From the NCBI GenBank assembly GCA_014075255.1, contig CP046178.1, positions 1,940,894 through 2,004,893 of the forward strand: 64,000 bases of DNA. The letters are read 5' to 3'. Below the pieces are notes generated by a model, which was not told where the DNA came from, ran no database searches, and was given only the letters and a program-made list of their open reading frames with translations. Source of the stretch: Gammaproteobacteria bacterium. GTDB lineage: Bacteria > Pseudomonadota > Gammaproteobacteria > UBA4575. Positions within the stretch are counted from its first letter, which is position 1, and each line of letters opens with the position of its first letter. Shown piece after piece: positions 28,603 through 38,036 of this stretch. A program made the translations under genes and the position numbers.

Positions 28603-29250
28603 TTATTCTGGGCCATTTTTTTCGACTATAGCGATATGTCGTTGTGCCCCAAGATGAGGAATTTTAATGCTATGAATTTTGAGCACATTATATCTATTTG
28701 GCAGCACTTCGAGTTGCTTTTGTTTAGCCAACATAAAAATTATTCGCCCCTTATCACTCAAGTTTTCTAGCAGCTGCTCACAACAAGCGAAAAGCTTGTC
28801 GCTATGAGTAAAAGCCCTACTTATTAAGGTGTTAATTTCTTCTGCGAATCCACCACTTGCTTGATAGTCTTCAACGCGTGTGTGCATAACATGTATATTT
28901 TTTAGCCCAAGATCAATCGTCGCTTGCTGGATGAACCGCGTCTTCTTAACGTTGCTATCTAGCAACTTAAATTGTTTATCAGGGCAAACTATTGCTAGTG
29001 GTATCCCTGGTAATCCAGCGCCGCTGCCCACATCGATAATATATTTTCCTTTCAGGTGTTCTGCTACCGATAAACTATCAAGTATGTGTTTGCTAATAAT
29101 TTCATCAGTGTCTTCTATAGCCGTGAGGTTATAGGTCTGATTTCATTTTTGTAATAGCTGTACATACCGCATTAACAAGCTTTGTTGCTCTTTGTTGGCT
29201 TGAAGTTTTAATTGCTGCACACCACTGGCTAGTAGTTGTGAAGAATTCAT
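28603..29250 (-). pseudogene. rsmG: 16S rRNA m7G527 methyltransferase RsmG interrupted by an in-frame TGA
   Basis: From the ATG at 29250 the frame encodes the normal RsmG N-terminus (SGVQQLKLQANKEQQ, then LMRYVQLLQK), then meets TGA at 29143-29145 (codon 36), then continues in the same frame with NQTYNLTAIEDTDEIISKHI, LDSL and the SAM-binding motif DVGSGAGLPGIPLAI to a TAA at 28603. In RsmG the LLxKW-N motif has a conserved Trp exactly at the stop, so a single G-to-A change (TGG to TGA) explains the lesion. Other genes use TGG for Trp and TGA as stop, so recoding is unlikely. The intact length would be 215 residues. A 142-residue internal restart at 29031 would lack part of the N-terminal domain. 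Confidence 0.8.
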
Positions 29251-29312
29251 GAAAATAGATTAGGGTTTGCTAGTCTTGAAATTGCTCTGGTGCTTTTCTT
29301 AAGCGCTTTTTA

Positions 29313-31202
29313 TTATGCACTTTTACGCGCAGGCTTAGACTTTAAGTGCACCAATAGCAATGAAATGGTTGAGGGAGTGATACCAGATATTCTCGCAGCT
29401 TGACCAATTGTATGTGGCTTAATATCCATGAGTTTTTGTTTAGCCTCATTCGATAAACCGGTTATCGCTCTATAGTTTGTATCTTGAGGTAATTTAACCT
29501 CTTCTTGCTGTGTAAGTTTTTCGACCTCTACATTTTGACGCTCAATGTAACCAGCATATTTTGCTTGTATCTCTAGTTGCTCACTCACTTCAGCAGGGAT
29601 ATCACTTAAATCTTGTGTACTAAGTTTTTTTAAATTTTCGAAATTAACTTCAGGTCTGCGTAATAATTCATACATGCTGTATTCATGCTTAAGTTTTTTA
29701 CCCAGAATTTCTTCTTCCGTTTCGACATCCACTTCGCCCGGTTGAACATAACTGCTTTTTAAGCGCTGCTGCTGAGTTTCAAGCTGTTCACGTTTTTCGC
29801 TAAACGCTTGCCACTGTACTGCAGGCAAGCAACCAAGTTCATGTGCGGTTTCGCTTAAGCGCAGGTCCGCATTATCTTGGCGCAGCAATAAACGAAACTC
29901 CGCACGGCTGGTAAACATCCGGTAGGGTTCAATGGTGCCACTAGTGACCAAGTCATCGATCATTACACCTATATACGCTTGGTCGCGGCGTGGTGCCCAA
30001 GCGTCTTGTTCTTGCGCGCGCCGCACTGCGTTGACACCTGCCACCAAGCCTTGTGCAGCAGCCTCTTCGTAGCCGGTAGTGCCATTAATTTGCCCTGCAA
30101 AAAATAATCCCTCGATAGCCTTGGTTTCTAAGCTTGGCTGCAAATCTCTGGGATCAAAATAATCATATTCAATCGCATAGCCCGGTCGCGTGATATGTGC
30201 ATTTTCAAATCCTTTAATGGAGTGCACAAATTTTTGTTGTGTTTCAAATGGCAAGCTAGTTGAAATGCCATTCGGATACACTTCGTGAGTTTGCAACCCT
30301 TCTGGCTCAATAAAAATTTGGTGTTGATTGCGATCTGCAAATCGCGTGACTTTGTCTTCAATAGAAGGACAGTAGCGTGGCCCAGTGCTATCAATGTTGC
30401 CGTTGTACATTGGCGATAACTCTAGATCATTGCTGATAATTTCGTGGGTAGAGGGATTCGTGTAGGTTATAAAACAGTTCACCTGCTTGGGATGTAGCGC
30501 ACGCGATCCCATAAATGAAAATACGGGTGTTGGGACATCGCCTGGCTGTGCTTCGAGTTGTGTGTAGTCAATGCTGCGTCCATCAATACGTGGAGGCGTG
30601 CCCGTTTTTAAGCGGCCAACGCGTAAAGGAAGTTCTCGCAATCGATTGGCTAAGGTGGTTGCAGGCGGATCACCGGCGCGCCCGGCAGCATAATTATCAT
30701 TACCAATATGGATCTTACCACCCAAAAAAGTGCCCGTGGTTAATACCACTGACTTTGCTAAAAAGGTCAGGTCACTTTGTGTAACAACACCACGAATACA
30801 GTCTTGTTGAATAATTAAATCATCCACTGCTTGTTGAAATATTTGCAAGTTAGCTTGATTCTCAACTAGCTGGCGAATGGCAGCTTTATAAAGCGCGCGA
30901 TCGGCTTGCGCACGTGTTGCGCGCACCGCAGGCCCCTTACGAGAATTAAGCACACGAAACTGAATACCGCCGTGATCGGCCGCTAAAGCCATAGCGCCCC
31001 CCATCGCATCTATTTCTTTCACTAAATGACTTTTACCAATGCCGCCAATGGCAGGGTTACAACTCATTTGGCCTATGGTTTCTATGTTATGTGTTATCAA
31101 CAAAGTTTTCGCACCCATACGCGCAGCCGCTAAGGCAGCTTCGGTGCCCGCGTGTCCGCCGCCAATTACAATTACGTCATATTGTTGATGTTTAACTGTC
31201 AT
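29313..31202 (-). CDS. mnmG: tRNA uridine-5-carboxymethylaminomethyl modification enzyme MnmG
   Basis: This 629-residue FAD enzyme opens with [21 protein letters not shown] and has [20 protein letters not shown] and [11 protein letters not shown], as expected. With MnmE it modifies the wobble uridine of certain tRNAs. It lies 50 bp downstream of mnmE. Confidence 0.97.
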   Translation of the reverse strand: MTVKHQQYDVIVIGGGHAGTEAALAAARMGAKTLLITHNIETIGQMSCNPAIGGIGKSHLVKEIDAMGGAMALAADHGGIQFRVLNSRKGPAVRATRAQADRALYKAAIRQLVENQANLQIFQQAVDDLIIQQDCIRGVVTQSDLTFLAKSVVLTTGTFLGGKIHIGNDNYAAGRAGDPPATTLANRLRELPLRVGRLKTGTPPRIDGRSIDYTQLEAQPGDVPTPVFSFMGSRALHPKQVNCFITYTNPSTHEIISNDLELSPMYNGNIDSTGPRYCPSIEDKVTRFADRNQHQIFIEPEGLQTHEVYPNGISTSLPFETQQKFVHSIKGFENAHITRPGYAIEYDYFDPRDLQPSLETKAIEGLFFAGQINGTTGYEEAAAQGLVAGVNAVRRAQEQDAWAPRRDQAYIGVMIDDLVTSGTIEPYRMFTSRAEFRLLLRQDNADLRLSETAHELGCLPAVQWQAFSEKREQLETQQQRLKSSYVQPGEVDVETEEEILGKKLKHEYSMYELLRRPEVNFENLKKLSTQDLSDIPAEVSEQLEIQAKYAGYIERQNVEVEKLTQQEEVKLPQDTNYRAITGLSNEAKQKLMDIKPHTIGQAARISGITPSTISLLLVHLKSKPARKSA

Positions 31203-31252
31203 GGTTAATTATTGTACTGAATGAGAGACGATTACACGACTGCCTATTAGGG

Positions 31253-32602
31253 TCATTTCCCTATACAGAACTCGCTAAAAATCTTGCCGAGCAAATCATC
31301 AGGTGTGAATTCTCCGGTTATTTCCCCTAAATTCTGTTGGGCTAAACGTAAATCTTCTGCGGCTAGTTCAAGCTCTTGGCTGTTGGATAAGCGCTGTTGA
31401 GCAGAATGTATATTCCCTTGTGCTTGCTGCAAGGCAACCACATGTCGACCTCTTGCTAAAAAAGGGGTATCGCCCTGTTCTTGAATATTGTTGTCGCCAA
31501 TCAAGTGTTCGCCTAGTTGTTGTAGTAATTCATCAATTCCCGTCTGTGTTTTTGCTGAAATATATATATTTTCATTATCGTTGTATTTTTTCTCTGTACT
31601 CAAATCAACTTTATTGTGCACATAGAAAATCTTTGCAGTATCCATGTCGCTTGGTACGGATTGAGAATCTTCATTACTCACATCAGTGAGCCACAAAACA
31701 ATATCGGCTTGTGCGAGTGCTTGTTGTGTGCGTTCAATACCTTTTGCTTCGACTATATCTTGCGTTTCACGCAGACCCGCAGTATCAATTAAGCGTACTG
31801 CAATGCCTTGAATTTCGATATCCGCGCTAAGTGGGTCGCGTGTGGTTCCTGGAATCTCAGTTACGATGGCCGCCTCACTTTGAGCCAACACATTTAGCAA
31901 GCTCGATTTTCCCGCATTAGGCTTGCCAGCAATTGCAATGGTAGCTCCGGTTTGTAAACGCTCGCCCAATTTTGCTTGTTGCAGTAATTCATTCAAAAAG
32001 TATTTTAACTTCGTCAATTGCGGCACAAGTTGTTCGTTTTGTTGTCGATCAATTTCTTCGTCTGGAAAGTCTAGGTCCGCTTCAATATGCATGCGCATCT
32101 GTGTTAATTGCGTGAGTACATCTTGTACGCGCTGAGAAAATGCGCCTTGCATAGATCGGGTTGCAGTACGAGCAGCTTGTTCCGTAGTGCTGTTAATTAA
32201 ATCCGCAATTGCTTCTGCTTGAGCTAAATCAATTTTGTTATTTAAAAATGCTCTTAAACTAAATTCGCCAGGTGTAGCTAAACGTGCTCCTAGAGCGCAA
32301 AGAGCTTCGAGCAATAAGTCTGCTAGTAATGGATTACCGTGGCAATGAAATTCAATTACATCTTCGCCGGTAAATGATGCCGGTGTTTGGAAATAGATTG
32401 CTAACCCTTGGTCTAGAACTACATCGTCACGGTTATAAAAATTTGTATAGCTGGCTTGGCGAGGAGCTAATGATTTATGTGTAATTTGTTTAGCTATGAC
32501 ATGCGCATTTTTCCCGGACAAGCGCACAATTGCCAACGCCCCTTTGCCAGCTGGAGTGGCAAGCGCACAGATCAATTCTTTTTGTGTAATATTTTTGGGC
32601 AA
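31253..32602 (-). CDS. mnmE: tRNA modification GTPase MnmE
   Basis: This 449-residue protein has an N-terminal folate-binding domain, a central G domain with IAGKPNAGKSSLLNVLAQ, the DTAGLR switch and a C-terminal end CIGK that includes the conserved catalytic Cys (FCIGK). It partners with MnmG, encoded next to it. Confidence 0.97.
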   Translation of the reverse strand: MPKNITQKELICALATPAGKGALAIVRLSGKNAHVIAKQITHKSLAPRQASYTNFYNRDDVVLDQGLAIYFQTPASFTGEDVIEFHCHGNPLLADLLLEALCALGARLATPGEFSLRAFLNNKIDLAQAEAIADLINSTTEQAARTATRSMQGAFSQRVQDVLTQLTQMRMHIEADLDFPDEEIDRQQNEQLVPQLTKLKYFLNELLQQAKLGERLQTGATIAIAGKPNAGKSSLLNVLAQSEAAIVTEIPGTTRDPLSADIEIQGIAVRLIDTAGLRETQDIVEAKGIERTQQALAQADIVLWLTDVSNEDSQSVPSDMDTAKIFYVHNKVDLSTEKKYNDNENIYISAKTQTGIDELLQQLGEHLIGDNNIQEQGDTPFLARGRHVVALQQAQGNIHSAQQRLSNSQELELAAEDLRLAQQNLGEITGEFTPDDLLGKIFSEFCIGK

Positions 32603-32644
32603 AGCTCGCCCTTTATTTGTTAACTATTTTCAGTAATAGTTATT

Positions 32645-34336
32645 TTAATTTGTTTCTTTTTCTATTCGTTTGGTAATTACATACTGTTGAATTATCGACA
32701 GAATGTTATTTACCAACCAGTACAAAACTAATCCTGCTGGGAAAAATGCCATAAAGATCGTCATCATAATAGGCATCATGGCAAATATTTTTGCCTGCAT
32801 AGGGTCCGGTGGCGCAGGGTTTAATTTGAACTGGATAAACATGCTAATACCCATCAAGAATGGCAATACAAAAATGGGGTCACGTATCGAAAGATCGTGT
32901 ATCCAAAACATGAACGGTGCTTGTCTCAACTCAACACTTTCGATTAATACCCAATACAACGCCAAGAACACCGGCATTTGAATAAGAATAGGTAAACAAC
33001 CCTTGGCAGGGTTAACCTTTTCTTTTCGATATAAATCCCATGTGGCCTGTCCAAGCTTTTGCTTATCGTCAGCAAAACGTTCTTGTAAGGCCTTTATTCT
33101 CGGCTGTAGCTTGCGCATGCGTGCCATAGACTTATAGCTGGTTTCAGATAACTTATAAAAAATAAGTTTAACCACAACGGTAACCAGAATAATTGACAAA
33201 CCCCAATTGCCTACCAGATTGTGAAACCATTGCAGCAACCAGAACAAAGGTTTGGAAAGAATTGAAAACATCCCATAATCGACACTTAGATCTAAGCCCA
33301 TCGCGATCTGTTTCATATCGTTTTGAATTTTAGGGCCAGCATATAAACGCCGATTAAATTCGGCACTACTATTTGGCGCTACCGTTTGTGCACTAGATAA
33401 CATACCAATTAATAACTGGTTTTCACCAGCAGCGGTTACCGCCTTACTGTAAAAACGATTTTGTTCTTCTGCTTCAGGAATCCACGCTGAAACAAAATAG
33501 TGCTGCAATACCGCAACCCAGCCACCGTCTACCTGCATGTTGATAGGTTCGTCTTCTACGTCACTAAATTTATGCTTATGATATGCGCCATCAAAATACG
33601 CAGTTCCTGTATAGGTCGGTAAACGCAACCAACTACGTTTTTCAGAAATAGGGCTATGACGCAATTGTTGATACTGTCGACCCGCCCAACTTGTGTCGCC
33701 TTGATTCATTACTCGGTGCTTAACGTCAAATACAAAAGAGTCGCGGTAGAAAGTAAATATTTTTTCTACACTAATGCCGTTCTCGCCACTCCATAACAAT
33801 TTAACTTCAAGTTCGTCTCTGCCTTCATCCAACAAATATTCTGTTTGCTCCGCGCGATAAACTTCATGGTGCGTAGGTGCGGCGCCGCTAACTGATTGGC
33901 CATTAATTTTGTCATGGCGTAGCCCTGATTGCGCAATGTAGGTACGGTTATTACTAAACATTAAACGAAATGCTTCGTCTTGTTCTTTTAAAGACACCGG
34001 ATAGGTTGGCAAATCAATTTGTCGTATATCGCCGCCTCGAGTATCAATAATTACATCTAACACATCGGTACGTACATGCACCTTTTGGCTTTTGCTTTGC
34101 GTTACGGATTTATCTACAACATTAGATGCCGTATTCGTTATTTGTTTTGAATCTAGTGCGTCAGGCAAATCGTCAGAATTTTCAAAACTATTTTCGTTAC
34201 CCGTATCTGTGTTTTGCTGCAGAGTTGAATCTTGTTGTGCTACAGGCGCGGGTGCCTGCTCCTGTTGCCAGGTTAACCATATGATATAAAGCAAAAAAGC
34301 GAGCGCTATATATAAAAAGAATCTTTGGTTTTCCAT
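32645..34336 (-). CDS. yidC: Membrane protein insertase YidC
   Basis: The ATG at 34336 gives MENQRFFLYIALAFLLYIIW, the usual YidC N-terminal helix; a longer frame from a TTG at 34405 would overlap yidD and is not supported. The 563-residue product has the large periplasmic domain and the C-terminal insertase core (WGLSIILVTVVVKLIFY, then GCLPILIQMPVFLALYWVL). It inserts inner-membrane proteins such as AtpE. It starts 2 bp after yidD, so they are co-transcribed. Confidence 0.95.
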   Translation of the reverse strand: MENQRFFLYIALAFLLYIIWLTWQQEQAPAPVAQQDSTLQQNTDTGNENSFENSDDLPDALDSKQITNTASNVVDKSVTQSKSQKVHVRTDVLDVIIDTRGGDIRQIDLPTYPVSLKEQDEAFRLMFSNNRTYIAQSGLRHDKINGQSVSGAAPTHHEVYRAEQTEYLLDEGRDELEVKLLWSGENGISVEKIFTFYRDSFVFDVKHRVMNQGDTSWAGRQYQQLRHSPISEKRSWLRLPTYTGTAYFDGAYHKHKFSDVEDEPINMQVDGGWVAVLQHYFVSAWIPEAEEQNRFYSKAVTAAGENQLLIGMLSSAQTVAPNSSAEFNRRLYAGPKIQNDMKQIAMGLDLSVDYGMFSILSKPLFWLLQWFHNLVGNWGLSIILVTVVVKLIFYKLSETSYKSMARMRKLQPRIKALQERFADDKQKLGQATWDLYRKEKVNPAKGCLPILIQMPVFLALYWVLIESVELRQAPFMFWIHDLSIRDPIFVLPFLMGISMFIQFKLNPAPPDPMQAKIFAMMPIMMTIFMAFFPAGLVLYWLVNNILSIIQQYVITKRIEKETN

Positions 34337-34337
34337 T

Positions 34338-34577
34338 TTATTTGTTCGCGTGATTTTCGGGTACTGGATCAATGCCGCCTGCATGCCATGGATGACATGA
34401 TGCAAGACGTTTCGCTGCTAACCAACTGCCTCGGTAAGGCCCATGTTGCTCAACAGCTTGCAATGCATATTGCGAACAAGTTGGGTGAAATCTACATTGT
34501 TGTCCTAACCAAGGGCTGAGCACAAAGCGATAAGCCTTAATCAAATTGATTGGTAATTTGCTGATAACTGCACGCAT
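34338..34577 (-). CDS. yidD: Membrane protein insertion efficiency factor YidD
   Basis: This 79-residue protein has the family motif AYRFVLSPWLGQQCRFHPTC, then SQYALQAVEQHGPYRGSW, with Cys residues typical of YidD. It is encoded between rnpA and yidC. Confidence 0.93.
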   Translation of the reverse strand: MRAVISKLPINLIKAYRFVLSPWLGQQCRFHPTCSQYALQAVEQHGPYRGSWLAAKRLASCHPWHAGGIDPVPENHANK

Positions 34578-34584
34578 GATTTAG

Positions 34585-34929
34585 TTAGTATTGCTTCCAG
34601 AGCGATTCCATTTGCAACCTAAGGTTTGAGCGCTTAATAGTCTTGATTGGGCGCTTTAAAATCACAATGAAATCATTAGTTGGTAGTTTTGCTTTACTCA
34701 AACGAAAGCTCTCGCGAATAATTCTTTTTATTATATTTCTATCAACTGAACGTTTAGCTCTTCGTTTAGCGACCACTATACCTAAACGTGGTTGGTCTTC
34801 GGTATTTTCTCTCGACAGTATGGTAAAAAACTCACTGCTCGATTTCGTTGCCTGATCAAAGACTCTTGTAAATTGACTTGCGTCTAGCAGTCGGTCTTGA
34901 TGCGTAAACGAAAAATCTTCTCTAGGCAA
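34585..34929 (-). CDS. rnpA: Ribonuclease P protein component
   Basis: This 114-residue protein starts with TTG immediately after the rpmH stop codon. It contains RLGIVVAKRRAKRSVDRNIIKRIIRESFR, the RNA-binding RNR motif in a slightly divergent form (VDRNIIKR). With RNase P RNA it matures tRNA 5' ends. Confidence 0.93.
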   Translation of the reverse strand: MPREDFSFTHQDRLLDASQFTRVFDQATKSSSEFFTILSRENTEDQPRLGIVVAKRRAKRSVDRNIIKRIIRESFRLSKAKLPTNDFIVILKRPIKTIKRSNLRLQMESLWKQY

Positions 34930-35073
34930 TTATGTGTGTGTTACAGACAGACGTGCGCGTCCACGAGCTCGGCGTGCATTAATTACTGCGCGGCCGCCTT
35001 TCGTTTTCATTCTTGCCCTAAATCCGTGCGTGCGTGCGCGCTTTAAATTGCTAGGTTGATATGTACGTTTCAT
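34930..35073 (-). CDS. rpmH: 50S ribosomal protein L34
   Basis: This 47-residue product reads [20 protein letters not shown] and so on through [21 protein letters not shown], the L34 signature, with a short C-terminal tail LSVTHT before TAA. It is the first gene of the rpmH-rnpA-yidD-yidC-mnmE-mnmG block. Confidence 0.95.
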   Translation of the reverse strand: MKRTYQPSNLKRARTHGFRARMKTKGGRAVINARRARGRARLSVTHT

Positions 35074-35304
35074 ATTATTTCAACTTTAAAATTTCTTAAC
35101 TTAGTCTTCATTAGCATTAATTATTCTAACTTTTAGGGGTTTAGGATAATTATCTAATAAGGTGCGCAAAAATAGTCGCGCTACTTACATTTGTCAACGA
35201 TTATTGTCTGACATTAAACAGTGGATAACAATCCTATTACTGGATAGACTGATCTACCCCCATAACAAAAACATAACCATTATAAGCATACTGGAGTTAG
35301 ATGC
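35074..35304. other. rpmH-dnaA intergenic region with one DnaA box
   Basis: This divergent region of 231 bp holds one near-consensus DnaA box (AGTGGATAA at 35220-35228, reverse of TTATCCACT, 8 of 9). It is AT-rich and must contain promoters for rpmH and dnaA. A box here is usual for dnaA autoregulation or for oriC in gammaproteobacteria such as Pseudomonas. Confidence 0.5.
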
Positions 35305-36666
35305 GTGACTAGTATTCTCTGGAAATCATGTATTCATAAGCTTGAATCCGAATTAACCGAACAACAACTTAATACCTGGATCCGCCCCTTACACGCCATC
35401 GAAGAAAATGGTGGGCTCACACTGTTGGCGCCCAACCGTTTTGTGTTGGATTGGGTGCAAGACAATTTTCTATCGCGGATTGATGAGTTAGCGGGAACTA
35501 GCAATAGTGCGTCAACTCGTCCGGTAGCGTTAGAAATTGGTAGCAGTGATCGAGCAGCACAAACAAGCTCAGCAAATGCAGAAACAGATGAAAAAAATCA
35601 AGCTGCCCAAGCCGTAAGCGCAACTTCGGCTAAATTACAAAATTTCAACCATAACCTAAATCCAAATTTCACCTTTGATACCTTTGTAGAAGGCAAATCT
35701 AATCAGCTACCCAAAGCTGCTGCTTTGCAAGTGGCTGGCCATCCAGGAACCGCTTATAACCCATTACTAATTTATGGCGGTGTTGGTTTAGGTAAGACGC
35801 ACCTTTTACACGCGATCGGTAACCAAATGCTGGTGCAAAACCCTAACGCGAAAATTTTATATTTACACTCAGAGCGTTTCGTGGCTGATATGGTAAAAGC
35901 ACTACAACACAACGCCATCAGTGAATTTAAGCGTTTTTATCGCACGGTCGATGCTTTGCTGATTGATGATATTCAATTCTTCGCCGGCAAAGAGCGTTCA
36001 CAAGAAGAGTTTTTTCATACCTTCAACACGCTGCTCGAAATTCAGAGCCAGGTGATTTTAACTTGTGACCGCTATCCAAAAGAAGTTGAGGGACTAGATG
36101 AAAGATTAAAGTCTCGTTTTGGCTGGGGGCTAACCCAAGCAATTGAGCCGCCAGAACTTGAAACACGCGTAGCGATTATGCAGCGCAAGGCAGAGCTGAT
36201 GAATGTTGACTTACCTAGTGAAGTAGCATTTTTTATTGGTAAGCGAATACGTTCAAATATTCGTGAACTTGAAGGTGCGCTACGCAGGGTCATCGCTAAC
36301 GCCCAGTTTACGGGCTCAGCGATAACACTCGATTTTGCGAAAGAGGCCTTGCATGACTTGTTAGCCTTACAAGATAAATTGGCCACTATCGATAATATTC
36401 AGAAAACCGTGGCGGAATACTTCAAAATTCGTGTATCTGACCTTCTTTCTGCGCGTCGCAGCCGCTCCATTACTAGACCAAGACAAATTGCGATGTCGCT
36501 AGCAAAAGAATTAACCAACCATAGTCTGCCTGAAATCGGAGACGCTTTCGGCGGTAGAGACCACACCACGGTATTACATGCTTGCAGGAAAGTGGCTAGC
36601 TTACGTGAGGGTGATACGAGAATTAACGACGACTATATTAATTTACTTAGAAGCCTAAGCAGTTAA
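35305..36666 (+). CDS. dnaA: Chromosomal replication initiator DnaA
   Basis: This 453-residue AAA+ protein starts at GTG (GTGACTAG; a weak TGGAG lies upstream). It has the Walker [16 protein letters not shown], Walker [16 protein letters not shown], a Ser/Ala/Gln-rich domain II (about 78-110) and the DNA-binding signature [15 protein letters not shown]. It initiates replication at the nearby origin. Confidence 0.97.
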   Translation: MTSILWKSCIHKLESELTEQQLNTWIRPLHAIEENGGLTLLAPNRFVLDWVQDNFLSRIDELAGTSNSASTRPVALEIGSSDRAAQTSSANAETDEKNQAAQAVSATSAKLQNFNHNLNPNFTFDTFVEGKSNQLPKAAALQVAGHPGTAYNPLLIYGGVGLGKTHLLHAIGNQMLVQNPNAKILYLHSERFVADMVKALQHNAISEFKRFYRTVDALLIDDIQFFAGKERSQEEFFHTFNTLLEIQSQVILTCDRYPKEVEGLDERLKSRFGWGLTQAIEPPELETRVAIMQRKAELMNVDLPSEVAFFIGKRIRSNIRELEGALRRVIANAQFTGSAITLDFAKEALHDLLALQDKLATIDNIQKTVAEYFKIRVSDLLSARRSRSITRPRQIAMSLAKELTNHSLPEIGDAFGGRDHTTVLHACRKVASLREGDTRINDDYINLLRSLSS

Positions 36667-36904
36667 TAACTCTAATTACAAAACGGCGCGTCGCTAGATT
36701 TGTTGATTAGCTGTGTATAAAAGGTGATATAGTTTGCACAGAATTCTTATCTAAGACTTATGCCTGTAACATTCAGTGTTAAAGCGCCTTAACTGAACCG
36801 TTTTTACCCAATCAATATTAATATAAGATATTGAATTACAAGAATAAAATAACAATATCCACAGAAAATTGGCTACTCTATAACTATAACTAAATATATA
36901 TAAT
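36667..36904. other. Candidate replication origin between dnaA and dnaN
   Basis: This 238-bp gap contains a consensus DnaA box TGTGTATAA (reverse TTATACACA) at 36712-36720, a one-mismatch box ATATCCACA at 36855-36863 and a very AT-rich stretch from about 36808 to 36860 that includes an inverted repeat (TCAATAT, then ATATTGA, at 36812-36834). That combination of boxes beside an AT-rich unwinding candidate is what an oriC requires, but the box count is low, so the rpmH-dnaA gap remains an alternative. Confidence 0.5.
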
Positions 36905-38005
36905 ATGCAGTTATCTATAAAACGTGAAGACCTATTAAAACCTCTACAGCAAATCATTGGTGCCGTAGAGCGCAGACAAACCATGCCCGCACTCAGCAAT
37001 CTGCTACTTCGAGGCGGTGAGCAAAAACTTTCAATCACAGCAACGGATCTTGAGGTTGAATTGGTCGCGACACTTGATATGGAAATTGAAGATCAAGGAG
37101 CAACGACGATTCCGGCAAGAAAGTTGCTAGATATCTGCCGTTCTTTACCAGATGACTCTAACATCGCAATTAATTCTTCAAATGAAAAAATAAAAGTCAG
37201 CTCAGGGCGCAGTCGGTTTTCTTTAGCAACATTACCTGCTGAAGATTTTCCAACAATCGGTGACCTGGAATTGGATCAAAATGTAGTCATTAAGGAAGGA
37301 GATTTTAAGACCTTAATTGAAAAATCTGCTTTTGCAATGGCACAGCAAGATGTACGTTACTACTTAAATGGTTTGTTATTAGAATTGGATGCTGGACAAA
37401 TTCGTACGGTAGCAACAGATGGACACCGGCTTGCCCTTTCCCAGCTGGAACACAAATCAGATATCGACGGTTCGCGACAAATCATCTTGCCACGCAAAGG
37501 CGTGCAAGAATTGTTGCGCTTGCTCAGCCAGGAAGACAATGAAATTACGGTTGCAATTGGTAAGAACCACTTGCGTGTGAATTTAGCTAATTTGCAATTT
37601 ACATCGAAGCTCATTGATGGACGATTTCCGGAATATCAACGCGTGTTACCCGAAGAGTGCGACAATCGCGCTAAGGTTGATAAAGTACTTCTTAAACAAG
37701 CACTTACAAGAGCTTCTATCTTATCGAACGAAAAATATAAAGGCATAAGACTGATACTTGATAACAATATTATGGTTATTCAGGCACATAATCCTGAGCA
37801 CGAAGAAGCCGAAGATGAAATTGAGATCGAGTACACTGGCGACCGCTTAGAAGTCGGATTTAATGTTGTATATCTGCTCGATGTACTGAATGCCCTTGAG
37901 TCAGATAAAGTGGAAGTTATTATTCAAGACGCAAACAGCAGCGCTTTAATTGTTTCACCGGGCAGCCAAGCAAGTCGCTACGTTGTCATGCCAATGCGCC
38001 TATAG
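36905..38005 (+). CDS. dnaN: DNA polymerase III beta clamp
   Basis: This 366-residue processivity factor starts MQLSIKREDLLKPLQQIIG and ends with ALIVSPGSQASRYVVMPMRL, the family ending. It forms the sliding clamp. Length matches the E. coli protein. Confidence 0.97.
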   Translation: MQLSIKREDLLKPLQQIIGAVERRQTMPALSNLLLRGGEQKLSITATDLEVELVATLDMEIEDQGATTIPARKLLDICRSLPDDSNIAINSSNEKIKVSSGRSRFSLATLPAEDFPTIGDLELDQNVVIKEGDFKTLIEKSAFAMAQQDVRYYLNGLLLELDAGQIRTVATDGHRLALSQLEHKSDIDGSRQIILPRKGVQELLRLLSQEDNEITVAIGKNHLRVNLANLQFTSKLIDGRFPEYQRVLPEECDNRAKVDKVLLKQALTRASILSNEKYKGIRLILDNNIMVIQAHNPEHEEAEDEIEIEYTGDRLEVGFNVVYLLDVLNALESDKVEVIIQDANSSALIVSPGSQASRYVVMPMRL

Positions 38006-38036
38006 TTTATCTCTGGCACGCAAACAAGCTCTACCA

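Noticed and set aside
29143-29145. TGA read as Trp (alternative genetic code) or selenocysteine in rsmG
   Set aside because: TGA is used as the stop of several genes (7229, 59234, 63405), all other Trp codons inspected are TGG, and the family residue here is Trp rather than Cys; a point lesion is simpler.
34337-34405. Longer yidC start at the TTG 34405
   Set aside because: It overlaps yidD by its whole extension, has no homologous sequence, and the YidC N-terminal helix begins at MENQRFF.
37950-38036. recF start at TTG 37950
   Set aside because: It would overlap dnaN by 56 bp and add an unusual N-terminal stretch; normal RecF length begins near 38037.
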